Shown piece by piece: positions 1 to 8,800 of a DNA stretch of 64,000 nt. Below the pieces are notes generated by a model that saw only the letters and a list, made by a program, of their open reading frames with translations, had not been told where the DNA came from and did not search any database. The stretch covers positions 5,307,501 through 5,371,500 of the forward strand of contig NZ_CP015506.1 in the NCBI RefSeq assembly GCF_000294775.2, written 5' to 3'. How positions within the stretch are numbered: the first letter of the stretch is position 1; every line of letters starts with the position of its first letter. A program made the translations under genes and the position numbers. Origin of the DNA: Cytobacillus oceanisediminis 2691. GTDB taxonomy: Bacteria; Bacillota; Bacilli; Bacillales; Cytobacillaceae.

Positions 1-83
1 GTGACATTTGCACCTGCCTTAGCCAAATGGTAGGCTGCAGAGGCCCCCAGGATTCCTGCACCAATGATGATATGACTTTTCAT
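1..83 (-). CDS. FAD-dependent oxidoreductase, N-terminal fragment
   Basis: Only the first 27 codons lie in the window; the gene runs off the left edge. The start MKSHIIIGAGILGASAAYHL has the GxGxxG beta-alpha-beta fingerprint that binds FAD in the DAO/DadA family of amino acid oxidases and dehydrogenases. An AAAAAGGAG ribosome binding site precedes the ATG. It points the same way as the cyclodeaminase-family gene and MHS transporter behind it, so a shared role in amino acid or opine use is possible. The substrate cannot be read from this fragment. Confidence 0.75.
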   Translation of the reverse strand, partial: MKSHIIIGAGILGASAAYHLAKAGANV

Positions 84-236
84 AATGACTCCTTTTTGCG
101 ATCTAGTTTGCCACTTATTTTACAAGAGTTTGGGGCAGTGCACAAAATAATCATGGCAGACGCGTATTCATATTTGCACGGTGATATTGCTGGAAAGCTG
201 CTGGGGCGCGGGGTGACCGATAAAGTGGTATTTTGA

Positions 237-252
237 CCGATATCGGCCGATA
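237..252. promoter_or_regulatory. Overlapping palindromes, possible operator
   Basis: CCGATATCGG (237-246) and TATCGGCCGATA (241-252) are perfect overlapping palindromes in the 330-bp gap between the oxidoreductase fragment and the spore-protein gene. Similar ACCGATA/GACTGATA words lie close by. This looks like a repressor site for the leftward oxidoreductase gene, but that is inference. The rest of the gap holds a terminator at 371-408 and nothing else recognised. Confidence 0.35.
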
Positions 253-370
253 TATATAAAATCTGACTGATATACCTGGCACAGCGGCCTGATAAGTTAA
301 TTTCCCCCTGTATCTGATCCAGCAATTGAAAAATTCCTTTCTGACAGCTATCCAGCAACTATTTCCATAT

Positions 371-408
371 AAAAAAACCGCATGACAGGCATAAAACCCA
401 TCATGCAG
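371..408 (-). terminator. Intrinsic terminator after the spore-protein gene
   Basis: Read on the minus strand, GCATGA and TCATGC arms enclose a 15-nt loop and are followed by GG and seven T. It lies just downstream of the stop of the gene at 414-605. Confidence 0.7.
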
Positions 409-413
409 CTTCA

Positions 414-605
414 TTAAAATGGCTTATTCGGTTCATAGGTCGGCTGCTGGTTTTGTGCCTGATACTGCTGGCTTTTGGCTGCCGCGTCCTGGACATTTTC
501 TTCAAGGGCAAATTCTGTGTCCATTCCTTTTTTGAATTGGTCCGCCTGGTTTTGGGCGGCTACGACCTGCTGCTCTTCTGTTACTTTATTCGGCTGCTTT
601 GGCAT
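414..605 (-). CDS. Probable gamma-type small acid-soluble spore protein
   Basis: A 63-residue, very hydrophilic protein rich in Gln, Ala, Asn and Lys with no Cys or Trp. It contains DTEFALEENVQ, close to the TEFA.E segment cut by the germination protease in gamma-type SASPs. Family members serve as an amino acid reserve in the spore and are degraded on germination. The gene stands alone with an AAAGGAG ribosome binding site and its own terminator, as SASP genes do. It lacks the clear internal duplication of SspE, so another small spore protein is possible. Confidence 0.6.
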   Translation of the reverse strand: MPKQPNKVTEEQQVVAAQNQADQFKKGMDTEFALEENVQDAAAKSQQYQAQNQQPTYEPNKPF

Positions 606-673
606 TCCTATCTCTCCTTTATTTTAGAAGTATAGCTATAGATTTTCCAAAGCTGCAGGCACTATTCACCTTT

Positions 674-1651
674 TTACAGGTCTACCTTAGTTCCGATGCC
701 TTCAAGAATTGCTTTTTCATAAACGGCTGCAGCCACAGCGAGGTCAAAGTAGGCAATGCCGACTGATTTAAAAAAGGTAATCTCTTCATCGTTTTCTCTG
801 CCTGCGATCACTCCGGCTGATAATTGTCCGAGTTCGCCGTGAAGGTTCGAGAAGCTCCAGATGCCTTCTCTGGCAGGAATAATGAAATCACCTGCTTCCT
901 CTTTGACCCCTTCCAAGGTATCTGCGACGATTTTAGAGCTTCGCAGCAGTGTTTCTGCGTCGACTTCCTGCATATGCGGAAGATAGGAGCCTACCCCGTT
1001 AATATGCGTACCCGGCCGGAGGGCCTTGCCTGTGAACACGGGCTTTTCCGAGCGGGTGCTGCAGATAACAATATCCGCCCGGGAAACAGCTTCATCGGCA
1101 TTTTCCAAGATGATCACCGGACCATTGAATTCATGAAATTTCGCAGAAAATTCTTGTGCCTTTGCAGCCGTCCGGTTGTAGAGTAAGATTTCCTCTATTT
1201 CACGGACCTCCAAAACGGCCTGCAGCTGCTCTTCAGCCATTGCCCCGCACCCGATCACAGCCACAGATCTTGCCGATTTTTTTGCCAGATGCTTAGTGGC
1301 AATCCCGCTCACGGCCCCGGTCCGGAGCCTTGTCAGGTAAGAGGCATTCATGCATGCGAGATGCTCTCCATTATCTGTATCGCTTAGCAAAATGACTCCT
1401 TGTGTCGTTTTTTTGCCGATCGCAGGGTTCTCAGGAAAAATGGTGACCACCTTCACAGCCGTTTTGCCAATTGGCGGCATGGCACTCGGCATATAAAGGG
1501 CAGATGCCTGTTTCTCCGGAAAGTCCAGGACGGTTCTATGGGGATTCTGGATTTTCCCTTCCAGATGATGTACCAGGGCATTTTCCAGATCTTTAATGGC
1601 TGATTCCATCGTATAGATGGATTTGATTTCTTTTTCAGATAATAAAAGCAT
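674..1651 (-). CDS. Ornithine cyclodeaminase / mu-crystallin family enzyme
   Basis: A 325-residue protein, the usual length of the family. The NAD(P)-binding turn [10 protein letters not shown] sits at residues 130-139 and the N-terminal half has the family pattern ending in [10 protein letters not shown]. Members deaminate and cyclise ornithine, or act as alanine, imine or opine dehydrogenases; which applies here cannot be told. The ATG at 1651 is chosen because AGAAAGG precedes it; a longer frame to 1771 would overlap the transporter gene. It lies 13 bp after the MHS transporter gene, so the two probably form an operon for uptake and conversion of one amino-acid-like compound. Confidence 0.85.
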   Translation of the reverse strand: MLLLSEKEIKSIYTMESAIKDLENALVHHLEGKIQNPHRTVLDFPEKQASALYMPSAMPPIGKTAVKVVTIFPENPAIGKKTTQGVILLSDTDNGEHLACMNASYLTRLRTGAVSGIATKHLAKKSARSVAVIGCGAMAEEQLQAVLEVREIEEILLYNRTAAKAQEFSAKFHEFNGPVIILENADEAVSRADIVICSTRSEKPVFTGKALRPGTHINGVGSYLPHMQEVDAETLLRSSKIVADTLEGVKEEAGDFIIPAREGIWSFSNLHGELGQLSAGVIAGRENDEEITFFKSVGIAYFDLAVAAAVYEKAILEGIGTKVDL

Positions 1652-1664
1652 GAAATCTACCTTT

Positions 1665-2999
1665 CTAAGCTTTTTGGTCGGTTTGTCCGAAGCCTGTATG
1701 GAATGCATCATCTCCTGGAAGATCAGAATCAAGGTCCTGATTGCTTCGGTCACGGACGGATGAAATCGCAATCAAAGAGATGGCAGCTGCAAGCATGATG
1801 TATAACGCTACAGGAACATAGGAATTGTCATACGCATTCAGCAGGGCAGTTGCAACGAGAGGAGCGGTTCCTCCTGCCAGAGCGGCTCCTATTTGATAGC
1901 CCAGTGTGATGCCGGTATAGCGGACATTCGACTTAAATATTTCTGAAAACATAGTCCCAAGTACAGCGGTAATTGGAGCCCAGATGATCCCGAGACCCAA
2001 TATGGTAGCCACAACCAGCAGAAACGCCGAACCCTGATGAAGCAGCCAGAAGTATGGAAAGGCGTAAAGCATCATCAGGACCGTTCCGCCCACATATAGC
2101 TTTTTCCGGCCAACTTTGTCAGACAGTTTTCCCATGATCGGGATTAGTATTGTAGTAATTATCGTTGCAATCGTAACGGCATTCAGAGTAACAGTGCGTG
2201 AGAATCCAAGCTGTGTTGTCGCATAGGAAACAATAAAGGTTCCGAAAATATAAAATGGCGCTGTCTCCACCACTTTTGCGCCGACTGCAATCAATACTTC
2301 CTTCCAATGGCTGCGCATGGTTTCCACAAACGGAATCTTGGCGATTTCGCCTTTCTCCTGGGCCTTTTTAAAGGATGGTGTTTCATCAATCCCTTTGCGG
2401 ATCCATAAGCCAAAAAAGACAAGCAGGGCACTTAGGATGAACGGGACACGCCATCCCCATGATAAAAAGGCTTCCTCAGGCAATAAAGTCATGATGGATA
2501 AGGCAAGCGTTCCAAGGAGCATTCCGATGGTGACACCCATTTGCGGAATGCTTCCAAAAAAGCCGCGCCGATTTTTTGGGGCATACTCAACAGCAAGCAG
2601 CAATGCGCCGCCCCATTCTCCTCCAAGGCCAATACCTTGTATTAAGCGTAAAATGATCAGCAGGATCGGTGCTGCCGTGCCAATATTGTCGTAGGTAGGC
2701 AAAAAGCCCATGAGGACAGTTGCACCGCCCATAAGGGATAGTGTGAGGACAAGAGTCTTCTTTCTGCCGATTTTATCGCCGATGTGGCTGAAAATTACCC
2801 CGCCAAGCGGGCGGATAAAGAAAGCAAGTGCGAAAGAGGCATATGCCAGCATCAAACCGACAGCCGGGTCATCGCTATGAAAAAACATTTGATTAAATAC
2901 AAGTGCAGCAACCGTCCCGTACAAAAAGTAATCAAACCATTCGATGGAACTTCCGATCAGGCTTGCGATCAGCACTTTCTTTTCTAATTTCTTTTCCAT
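1665..2999 (-). CDS. MHS-family MFS transporter (metabolite:H+ symporter)
   Basis: A 444-residue, 12-helix major facilitator. The family marks are visible: SSIEWFDYFLYG near the N-terminus, IGDKIGRKKTL in the first cytoplasmic loop and IGLGGEWGGALL in helix 4, as in ProP/ShiA-type proton symporters for carboxylates, betaines or dicarboxylates. The ATG at 2999 has an AGGGGG ribosome binding site; upstream in-frame codons lack one. It is the first gene of a pair with the cyclodeaminase-family enzyme, which suggests it imports that enzyme's substrate. Substrate unknown. Confidence 0.88.
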   Translation of the reverse strand: MEKKLEKKVLIASLIGSSIEWFDYFLYGTVAALVFNQMFFHSDDPAVGLMLAYASFALAFFIRPLGGVIFSHIGDKIGRKKTLVLTLSLMGGATVLMGFLPTYDNIGTAAPILLIILRLIQGIGLGGEWGGALLLAVEYAPKNRRGFFGSIPQMGVTIGMLLGTLALSIMTLLPEEAFLSWGWRVPFILSALLVFFGLWIRKGIDETPSFKKAQEKGEIAKIPFVETMRSHWKEVLIAVGAKVVETAPFYIFGTFIVSYATTQLGFSRTVTLNAVTIATIITTILIPIMGKLSDKVGRKKLYVGGTVLMMLYAFPYFWLLHQGSAFLLVVATILGLGIIWAPITAVLGTMFSEIFKSNVRYTGITLGYQIGAALAGGTAPLVATALLNAYDNSYVPVALYIMLAAAISLIAISSVRDRSNQDLDSDLPGDDAFHTGFGQTDQKA

Positions 3000-3198
3000 T
3001 CCATTTCCCCCTCTCTTGACTGTAAAAATGTACAAGTTCATCATAGTTTATATTATTTTGATATTTCAATATATTTTTAAAATTGGCTGATAAATAGAAC
3101 TTATTTACCTGCCCAATGCCTAAGGTGAAAGTATGGGAATGTTTTTGTTATAATAAATAGTACTTAGATGGAATTTGACCTTAACTGGAGTGAACACG

Positions 3199-4371
3199 TT
3201 GAATACAAAAAAAGCACTGCCTCTTTTATTCGCAGTTATGTTTCTTGTTATGGTGGGGTTTGGAATCATCATACCTGTCATCCCCTTTTATGCGGAAGAA
3301 TTAGGGGCCTCCCCCACTGAACTGGGCCTATTAATGGCCGTTTATTCGTTGATGCAGCTGCTGTTTGCGCCTATGTGGGGGCGCGTTTCCGATAAAATCG
3401 GACGCAAACCGGTCATATTGATCGGTATTTTTGGCCTTGGCCTGTCTTTTTTCATGATGGCCTTATCCACTGAACTTTGGATGCTGTTTGCTGCCAGAGT
3501 TATCGGCGGCTTCCTGTCATCTGCCAATATGCCGACTGTCATGGCCTATGTAGCGGATATTACATCTGAAGAAGACCGCGGAAAAGGGATGGGAATCATT
3601 GGAGCTGCGGTTGGCTTAGGGTTTATTTTTGGTCCGGCAATCGGGGGCATCTTTTCCCGGGAAAGTTTGAACATTCCTTTCTACGCGGCAGGAACATCTT
3701 CATTTATTACATTTTTCCTTGTCATGCTTGTGCTGAAGGAATCCCTTTCACCAGAGCAGCGCAGCCAGGGAGCTGCTAAGCGTCCAGGACTTTTAACAGC
3801 TTTAAGCGGAAACACTGGAATTCTGTTTATCCTTCAGCTGTTTGTTTCGTTGTCACTGGCAGGCCTGGAAGCAACTTTCGCGTATTTTGCGGCTGACAAA
3901 GCTGGCCTTGGGACCGTAGAGCTTGGCTATATCTTTATGATCATGGGGTTTGGAGGCGCCCTTGTACAGGGCGGTTTAGTAGGAAGAATGACGAAAAAGT
4001 ACGGAGAAGGAGCTGTGATTCAACTGGGGATCATCATCTCCGCCATTGGCTTTGGACTTATTCTCCTGGTTGACAGTTTTACCACAGCAGCGATATTCTT
4101 AACAGTTTTCGGAATCGGAAACGGGTTTATCCGCCCGAGCGTATCTTCCCTGCTGACAAAGACATCTCAAACTGGACACGGCAGTACGACCGGCCTGCTT
4201 TCATCATTTGACTCCCTGGGACGTATTATCGGGCCCCCGCTTGGCGGCTGGCTTTTTACCATGAGCATCGGTGCCCCGTACATCTCGGGAATCCTGCTTT
4301 CCGGATTGGCATTCGTGTTGTACCGTGTTTATTCTGCCAAGGTAAACAGAACCCAATCCATTACATCTTAA
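3199..4371 (+). CDS. MFS drug-efflux-type transporter (DHA1, TetA-like)
   Basis: About 390 residues with 12 predicted helices. The loop after helix 2 reads GRVSDKIGRKPV (motif A) and helix 5 has GFIFGPAIGG (motif C, typical of 12-TM antiporters). The TTG at 3199 is taken as start because GGAG lies 8 nt upstream; the earlier TTG at 3175 has no such site. It is a single-gene unit closed by a shared terminator. Family members export antibiotics or dyes by proton antiport; the substrate is not predictable. Confidence 0.85.
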   Translation: MNTKKALPLLFAVMFLVMVGFGIIIPVIPFYAEELGASPTELGLLMAVYSLMQLLFAPMWGRVSDKIGRKPVILIGIFGLGLSFFMMALSTELWMLFAARVIGGFLSSANMPTVMAYVADITSEEDRGKGMGIIGAAVGLGFIFGPAIGGIFSRESLNIPFYAAGTSSFITFFLVMLVLKESLSPEQRSQGAAKRPGLLTALSGNTGILFILQLFVSLSLAGLEATFAYFAADKAGLGTVELGYIFMIMGFGGALVQGGLVGRMTKKYGEGAVIQLGIIISAIGFGLILLVDSFTTAAIFLTVFGIGNGFIRPSVSSLLTKTSQTGHGSTTGLLSSFDSLGRIIGPPLGGWLFTMSIGAPYISGILLSGLAFVLYRVYSAKVNRTQSITS

Positions 4372-4376
4372 AATAG

Positions 4377-4406
4377 GGAAAGGAGGCCGCTTATGCCTCC
4401 TTTTTC
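4377..4406. terminator. Bidirectional terminator
   Basis: The hairpin AAAGGAGGC-cgcttat-GCCTCCTTT has A on the left and T on the right, so it can end both the rightward MFS gene and the leftward methyltransferase gene. Confidence 0.85.
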
Positions 4407-5002
4407 TATTTCTGCAATATAGCCTGAATCACATGCCCCGTACCTGTATGGCCTTTTCCTTCGACTCTCTCCTGTTCGCCATAAAAGAAATGAAGGACTT
4501 TATAGCTCTTAATCCATTGGAGAAGATCTGCGGGATCATACACCATATCAACACTTTTCGGCCCGCCTGTTCCATAGAGGAGCTGATCCTCCGAATAGAC
4601 TTCAAGCATGACGATTCCACCCGGCTTTACAACAGAAACAAGCTTATTGAAAACAGTCTTTTGATCTTTTTTCAGAAAGTGGCCGAAAACCATAATCGAA
4701 GCATCATACTCCCCTGATGGTACAGAATCATGAATGAGATCCTTCTGCCCTGTTTCTACTCTGACATGATGGCGTTCAGCCAGCTGCTGTGTTTTTATTA
4801 GCCCGCTTTGTGTATAGTCCCATGCGGTTACCTCATGCCCCTTTCTTGCAAGGAACACAGCATTTCGGCCCTCACCCTCGGCCAAAGCAGCAACTCGTTT
4901 GTGTCCCTCAAGCCGCCACGCATGCTCTCTGATAAATTCATTGGGCTCTTCACCATATAAATATCCTTCTGCGGAGAACTTTTCTTCCCATAGATTTGCC
5001 AA
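4406..5002 (-). CDS. Class I SAM-dependent methyltransferase (TehB-like)
   Basis: A 198-residue protein starting MANLWEEKFSAEGYLYGEEP, an opening typical of small TehB/YrrT-like methyltransferases. The SAM-binding strand and loop VAALAEGEGRNAVFLA follows near residue 45, and VMLEVYSEDQLLYGTGGP lies in the C-terminal half. A TTG start at 5002 is chosen because AGGAAGGAG precedes it; longer frames would run into the divergent thioredoxin-fold gene. It may detoxify tellurite, selenite or a thiol, but no substrate is shown. Proximity to a possible selenoprotein gene is suggestive only. Confidence 0.8.
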   Translation of the reverse strand: MANLWEEKFSAEGYLYGEEPNEFIREHAWRLEGHKRVAALAEGEGRNAVFLARKGHEVTAWDYTQSGLIKTQQLAERHHVRVETGQKDLIHDSVPSGEYDASIMVFGHFLKKDQKTVFNKLVSVVKPGGIVMLEVYSEDQLLYGTGGPKSVDMVYDPADLLQWIKSYKVLHFFYGEQERVEGKGHTGTGHVIQAILQK

Positions 5003-5095
5003 TAGAACCACTCCTTCCTGATAAGGTATTCTAGAAGTGGTTATGGAAATCCTATTGTATAATGGAAAAAATGCCGGCTTAGGAGGATGATGACG

Positions 5096-5425
5096 ATGAA
5101 AGAGCTGACAGCGATGGAAGAGGTGCATCAGTTTATTCAGAGCGCCGAGCTTGGTCTTATTTATGTGCTGACTGACAGCTGAAGCGTCTGTCATGGCCTG
5201 CTTCCTCAGGTTGAGGAAGTGTTGAAGGATTATCCCCGTATAGAATCCCGGTCTGTGAATGCAGGAAAGGTCCCTGAGATAGCCGGGTTCCTCATGGCTT
5301 TTACAGTGCCTGTGATTGCCTTATATCTGGATGGAAGAGAAGTTCTGAGAGAGGCGCGATTCATACCGGTCGAGAAGCTTCGAGATGATTTGAAGAGGAT
5401 CTATGAGGGTGTTTTTGATGTATAA
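5096..5425 (+). CDS. Thioredoxin-fold protein with in-frame TGA: candidate selenoprotein
   Basis: AGGAGG at 5081 precedes an ATG at 5096. The frame reads MKELTAMEEVHQFIQ, then TDS-TGA-SVCHGLLPQVEE, and stays open to TAA at 5425 (110 codons). The TGA is codon 29 (5180-5182) and falls exactly on the first Cys of a CxxC motif, giving UxxC. Downstream the thioredoxin fold is intact, including the cis-Pro segment FTVPVIALYLDG and REARF, as in YusE-like Bacillus thioredoxins. A perfect hairpin follows the TGA (see 5199-5221). Reading: selenocysteine insertion in a thiol-disulfide oxidoreductase. Alternative: a single nonsense mutation of TGC/TGT in a recent pseudogene. No selA, selB, selC or selD is in the window. 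Confidence 0.7.
5199..5221 (+). promoter_or_regulatory. SECIS-like hairpin downstream of the in-frame UGA
   Basis: CTTCCTCA (5201-5208) pairs perfectly with TGAGGAAG (5212-5219) around a GGT loop, extended by two G-U pairs. The loop starts 26 nt after the UGA. Bacterial SECIS elements lie inside the coding region just after UGA, with a short loop carrying GU; the fdhF element also shows AGGU at its tip. Spacing and loop fit that pattern. Function is inferred. Confidence 0.6.
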
Positions 5426-5462
5426 AACAAGGACTGACGGTGCTTTTCCGCCGGTCCTTGTT
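5426..5462 (+). terminator. Terminator after the thioredoxin-fold gene
   Basis: AACAAGGAC pairs with GTCCTTGTT, with further inner pairing (CGG/CCG). It starts directly after the stop codon. The T tract is weak. Confidence 0.6.
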
Positions 5463-5849
5463 GACTATTCCAGCTGATGGTTATTAAAAATCAGCATTAC
5501 ATAAGCACAAGGATGCGATTATTAAAATTAATAGATTTGCAGTATTATTATCTTCCCCTATTAAATAACCCCAAATTTTATTGTCATAAATACCTACAGA
5601 CACTCCCAATCAACCATCAATTTATCAAAATCTAATTCTTTTAGCCCAGAATTAACACTTAAATTGCCTTTTAATTTCCCCAATTAACAGAATGTTCTTT
5701 CTTCCTTATACTTTTCAATAGAACCTTATGAACTATGAATCAAGTTGTAAGAGGTTGTTGTTTGATTATTTAAAGCAGTTTAATAGGGGTGCTTTCCCAG
5801 CTGCTTTAAGGGTGAACCACTATACTTTTGAAGAGGAGAATGGGCACGA
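5463..5849. other. AT-rich gap with an inverted repeat
   Basis: 387 bp with no convincing gene. On the minus strand some protein-like codons (IYDNKIWGYLIGEDNNTANL) are cut by several stops and may be a decayed gene. TTAAAGCAG (5770-5778) and CTGCTTTAA (5801-5809) form a 9-bp inverted repeat just upstream of the protease gene, a possible operator or leader hairpin. Confidence 0.4.
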
Positions 5850-8800
5850 ATGGGAGATTTCAGGTTTAAAAAGCATTTAACAGCTGCCATGGCTGCTGCT
5901 ATGCTGGCTGTTCCGCCTCTGCAGGCTGCGGCTGATGATTCAGGGAAAGGCATTCTAAAAGGCGCAGATGGCAAAGCGGCAATAACTGATCTGCAAGGGA
6001 TGAATGCAAAAGCCAGTAAAGGCAAGCATGACATCACCCTTATCACGGGTGATGTCGTAACCGTAACCGAATTTGAAGATGGAAAGAATATCATTCATGT
6101 TGAACCAGCGGATCCCTCCGCAAGTGGAGCACGTATTTTGACAGCCAACAAAGAAACGTATGTCATTCCTGATCAGGCTATGCCATATCTGGCTTCCGGA
6201 TTTTTGGACCAGGATTTGTTCAATATTACGGCTTTAATTAAAGACGGCTATGATGATGAGAATCAAAAGGAATTGCCGGTCATCATTCAATATTCCGAAT
6301 CCAAAGGCCGTTCAGCTGTTGCTCATCCAATCCCAAAAGGCTCAAAGAAAACCCATGTACTTGAAAGCATAGATAGTGTAGCAGTCACAGCTGATAAGAA
6401 AGAAACAAAGGGATTCTGGAAAGAAATTACTAAAGCAAACAAAACCCCCAAGAAATCTAAAGCCGCACTGGCTCCAGGGATTGAAAAAATCTGGCTGGAT
6501 GGCCGTGTCGAAGCTTCTCTTGAACAAAGTGTCCCTCAGATTGGAGCCCCTTCAGCTTGGGAATCCGGCTATGATGGAACAGGCGTAAAGGTGGCTGTTC
6601 TTGATACCGGAATTGATCCAGAGCATCCGGACATTGCAGGCCAATTGGATGAGGCAGTGAGCTTCGTTCCAGGAGAAGAAGTAACCGATATGCATGCACA
6701 TGGGACACACGTGGCTTCCACAGTGCTTGGGACCGGGGAAGCCTCCGAAGGACGGAATCAGGGTGTGGCTCCAGGCTCACGTCTTCTTGTAGGAAAAGTC
6801 CTGAGTAATGAAGGCTTTGGCCAGGATTCATGGATTATTGATGGAATGGAATGGGCTGCTGAAAATGCCAAAATCGTTAATATGAGCCTGGGCAGTTCTG
6901 AACCAAGCGATGGAACGGATCCAATGGCTCAATCTGTAAACAATCTTAGTAAAGAAACAGGTTCCCTGTTTGTTATTGCTGCCGGGAACACTGGCAGTGA
7001 AGGAATCGGATCACCAGGAGCTGCTGACGATGCTCTTACTGTTGGCGCCGTAGACAAGTCCGACAATCTTGCCTGGTTCTCGTCTAAAGGGCCTAGCTTT
7101 GGAAGCTTAGGATTAAAGCCTGATCTCACTGCTCCTGGAGTAGGAATCATGGCTGCACGTTCTCAATATACGAACCAGGGAAGCGGCTCTTACATGAGCA
7201 TGGATGGCACCTCTATGGCAACACCTCATGTTGCTGGAGCTGCAGCCCTTCTCTCCCAGCGCCACCCTGAATGGACCGGAGAACAGCTTAAAGAAGCTCT
7301 GATGAGCACCACAAGGAAGCTGGAGGACATTAGCCCTTTTGAAGGCGGAACTGGCCGTCTTGATGCTGAAGCTGCAGTGCTTGGTAATATAAGGGCCACT
7401 GGTTCCCTCGACTTTGGCTTCTATGACTGGCCTCATGAGAATGATGTTCCTGCTGAGAAGACCATTACGTATACAAACGATAGCGGCCAGGATGTGACAT
7501 TGGATCTGTCAATATCGATGAAAGATAGCCATGACACCGATGCTCCTGCCGGAATGGTAAAGCTTTCATCAGAAAAAGTGACTGTTCCAGCTAATGGAAT
7601 TGCCGAGGTCACCGTTACACTGGACCCGAATAATGGTGATTTTGGCTCCCGTTATCAGGGTCATATCAGTGCTTCAGCAGAAGGCCAAAAGATTGTCCAT
7701 ACGTCTTTAGGCATGATTAAAGAAGATGAAAGGTATCCCCTTACCATAAAGGCAGTTGATCGGGATGGGGAAGCTGCCTCCGCATACTTCTACCTGTTGG
7801 GACCAACTGGCGATCCTCAGTTCATGTCTGTGGAAGGCACGAAGGAGCTGCGGCTGCCGAAAGGAACGTATTCCGTTATGTCCATGATGGACGTTGATGC
7901 TGATACAGATCATGCAGGTGTTGCACTTGTCGGCGACCCGGAAATTAACCTGGATGGACCTCAGACAGTTATGCTGGATGCGCGCAAGGCCAACGAGATT
8001 ACTGTTGATGTTCCAAAAGAGACAGAAGCCAATTATCGGAAAATGGAATATTACCGCAGCATAAATGGAAACGACGTGAATGACATTTACATTTTGCCAG
8101 TATTGGTGGATAAAATGTACGCTGCACCTACAGAGAAAGTTAACGTTGGTGAATTCACACAGGCTACGCGCTGGCGCCTGGCGGAACCTATGCTGACAAT
8201 CGGTTACAAAGGAAAGGAATTGGATGATATCCCGCAGGCAGGCAGCACTCTCCTGAATGGGAAGTATAATTTGAAGGCTGTCTATGCCGGAAATGGATCT
8301 CCAGAGGATTATGAAAATCTGGATGTAAAAGGAAAAGCCGCAATTGTGCAGCGCAGTGATGAATTAACAGGATCAGAACGTGCTGCAGCAGCGTTAGCAG
8401 CAGGAGCAAAACTATTGATTACCGTTAATGATGGACCTCAGGAGCTTAGTGAATGGGTAGGAATAGAAAATGAAGATTTTTCACTTTCCAACAGCCCTCT
8501 ACCGGTTGCTGGCATCAGCAGCACTGAAGGCAAAGAGCTGATCGCAGCTGCCAAGTCTGGAAAATTGACTTTAAAAGTCGAGGGTACACCTGACTCGGAT
8601 TACTTATATGACCTGGTGGACATGCATCATCAGGCAGTGCCTAAAGAGGTAAACTATTCTCCGAAATCGAAGGACCTTGTTAAAATCAACTCTGAATATA
8701 AATCAGACCGTCCTGCTCCGGGTGCTGAGTTCAGGTACGATATTCTGGCGCACAGCTTTGCCGGAGTAGGCTTCCTGCAGACCCTGTCACTTCCGTCTGT

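Noticed and set aside
4406..5194. A 262-residue methyltransferase starting at 5194
   Set aside because: The extra N-terminus is antisense to the thioredoxin-fold gene; a TTG at 5002 has a strong ribosome binding site and gives the normal family start.
5219..5425. A free-standing 68-residue gene starting at TTG 5219
   Set aside because: It is the downstream part of the thioredoxin-fold gene; the ribosome binding site and N-terminus lie upstream of the in-frame TGA.
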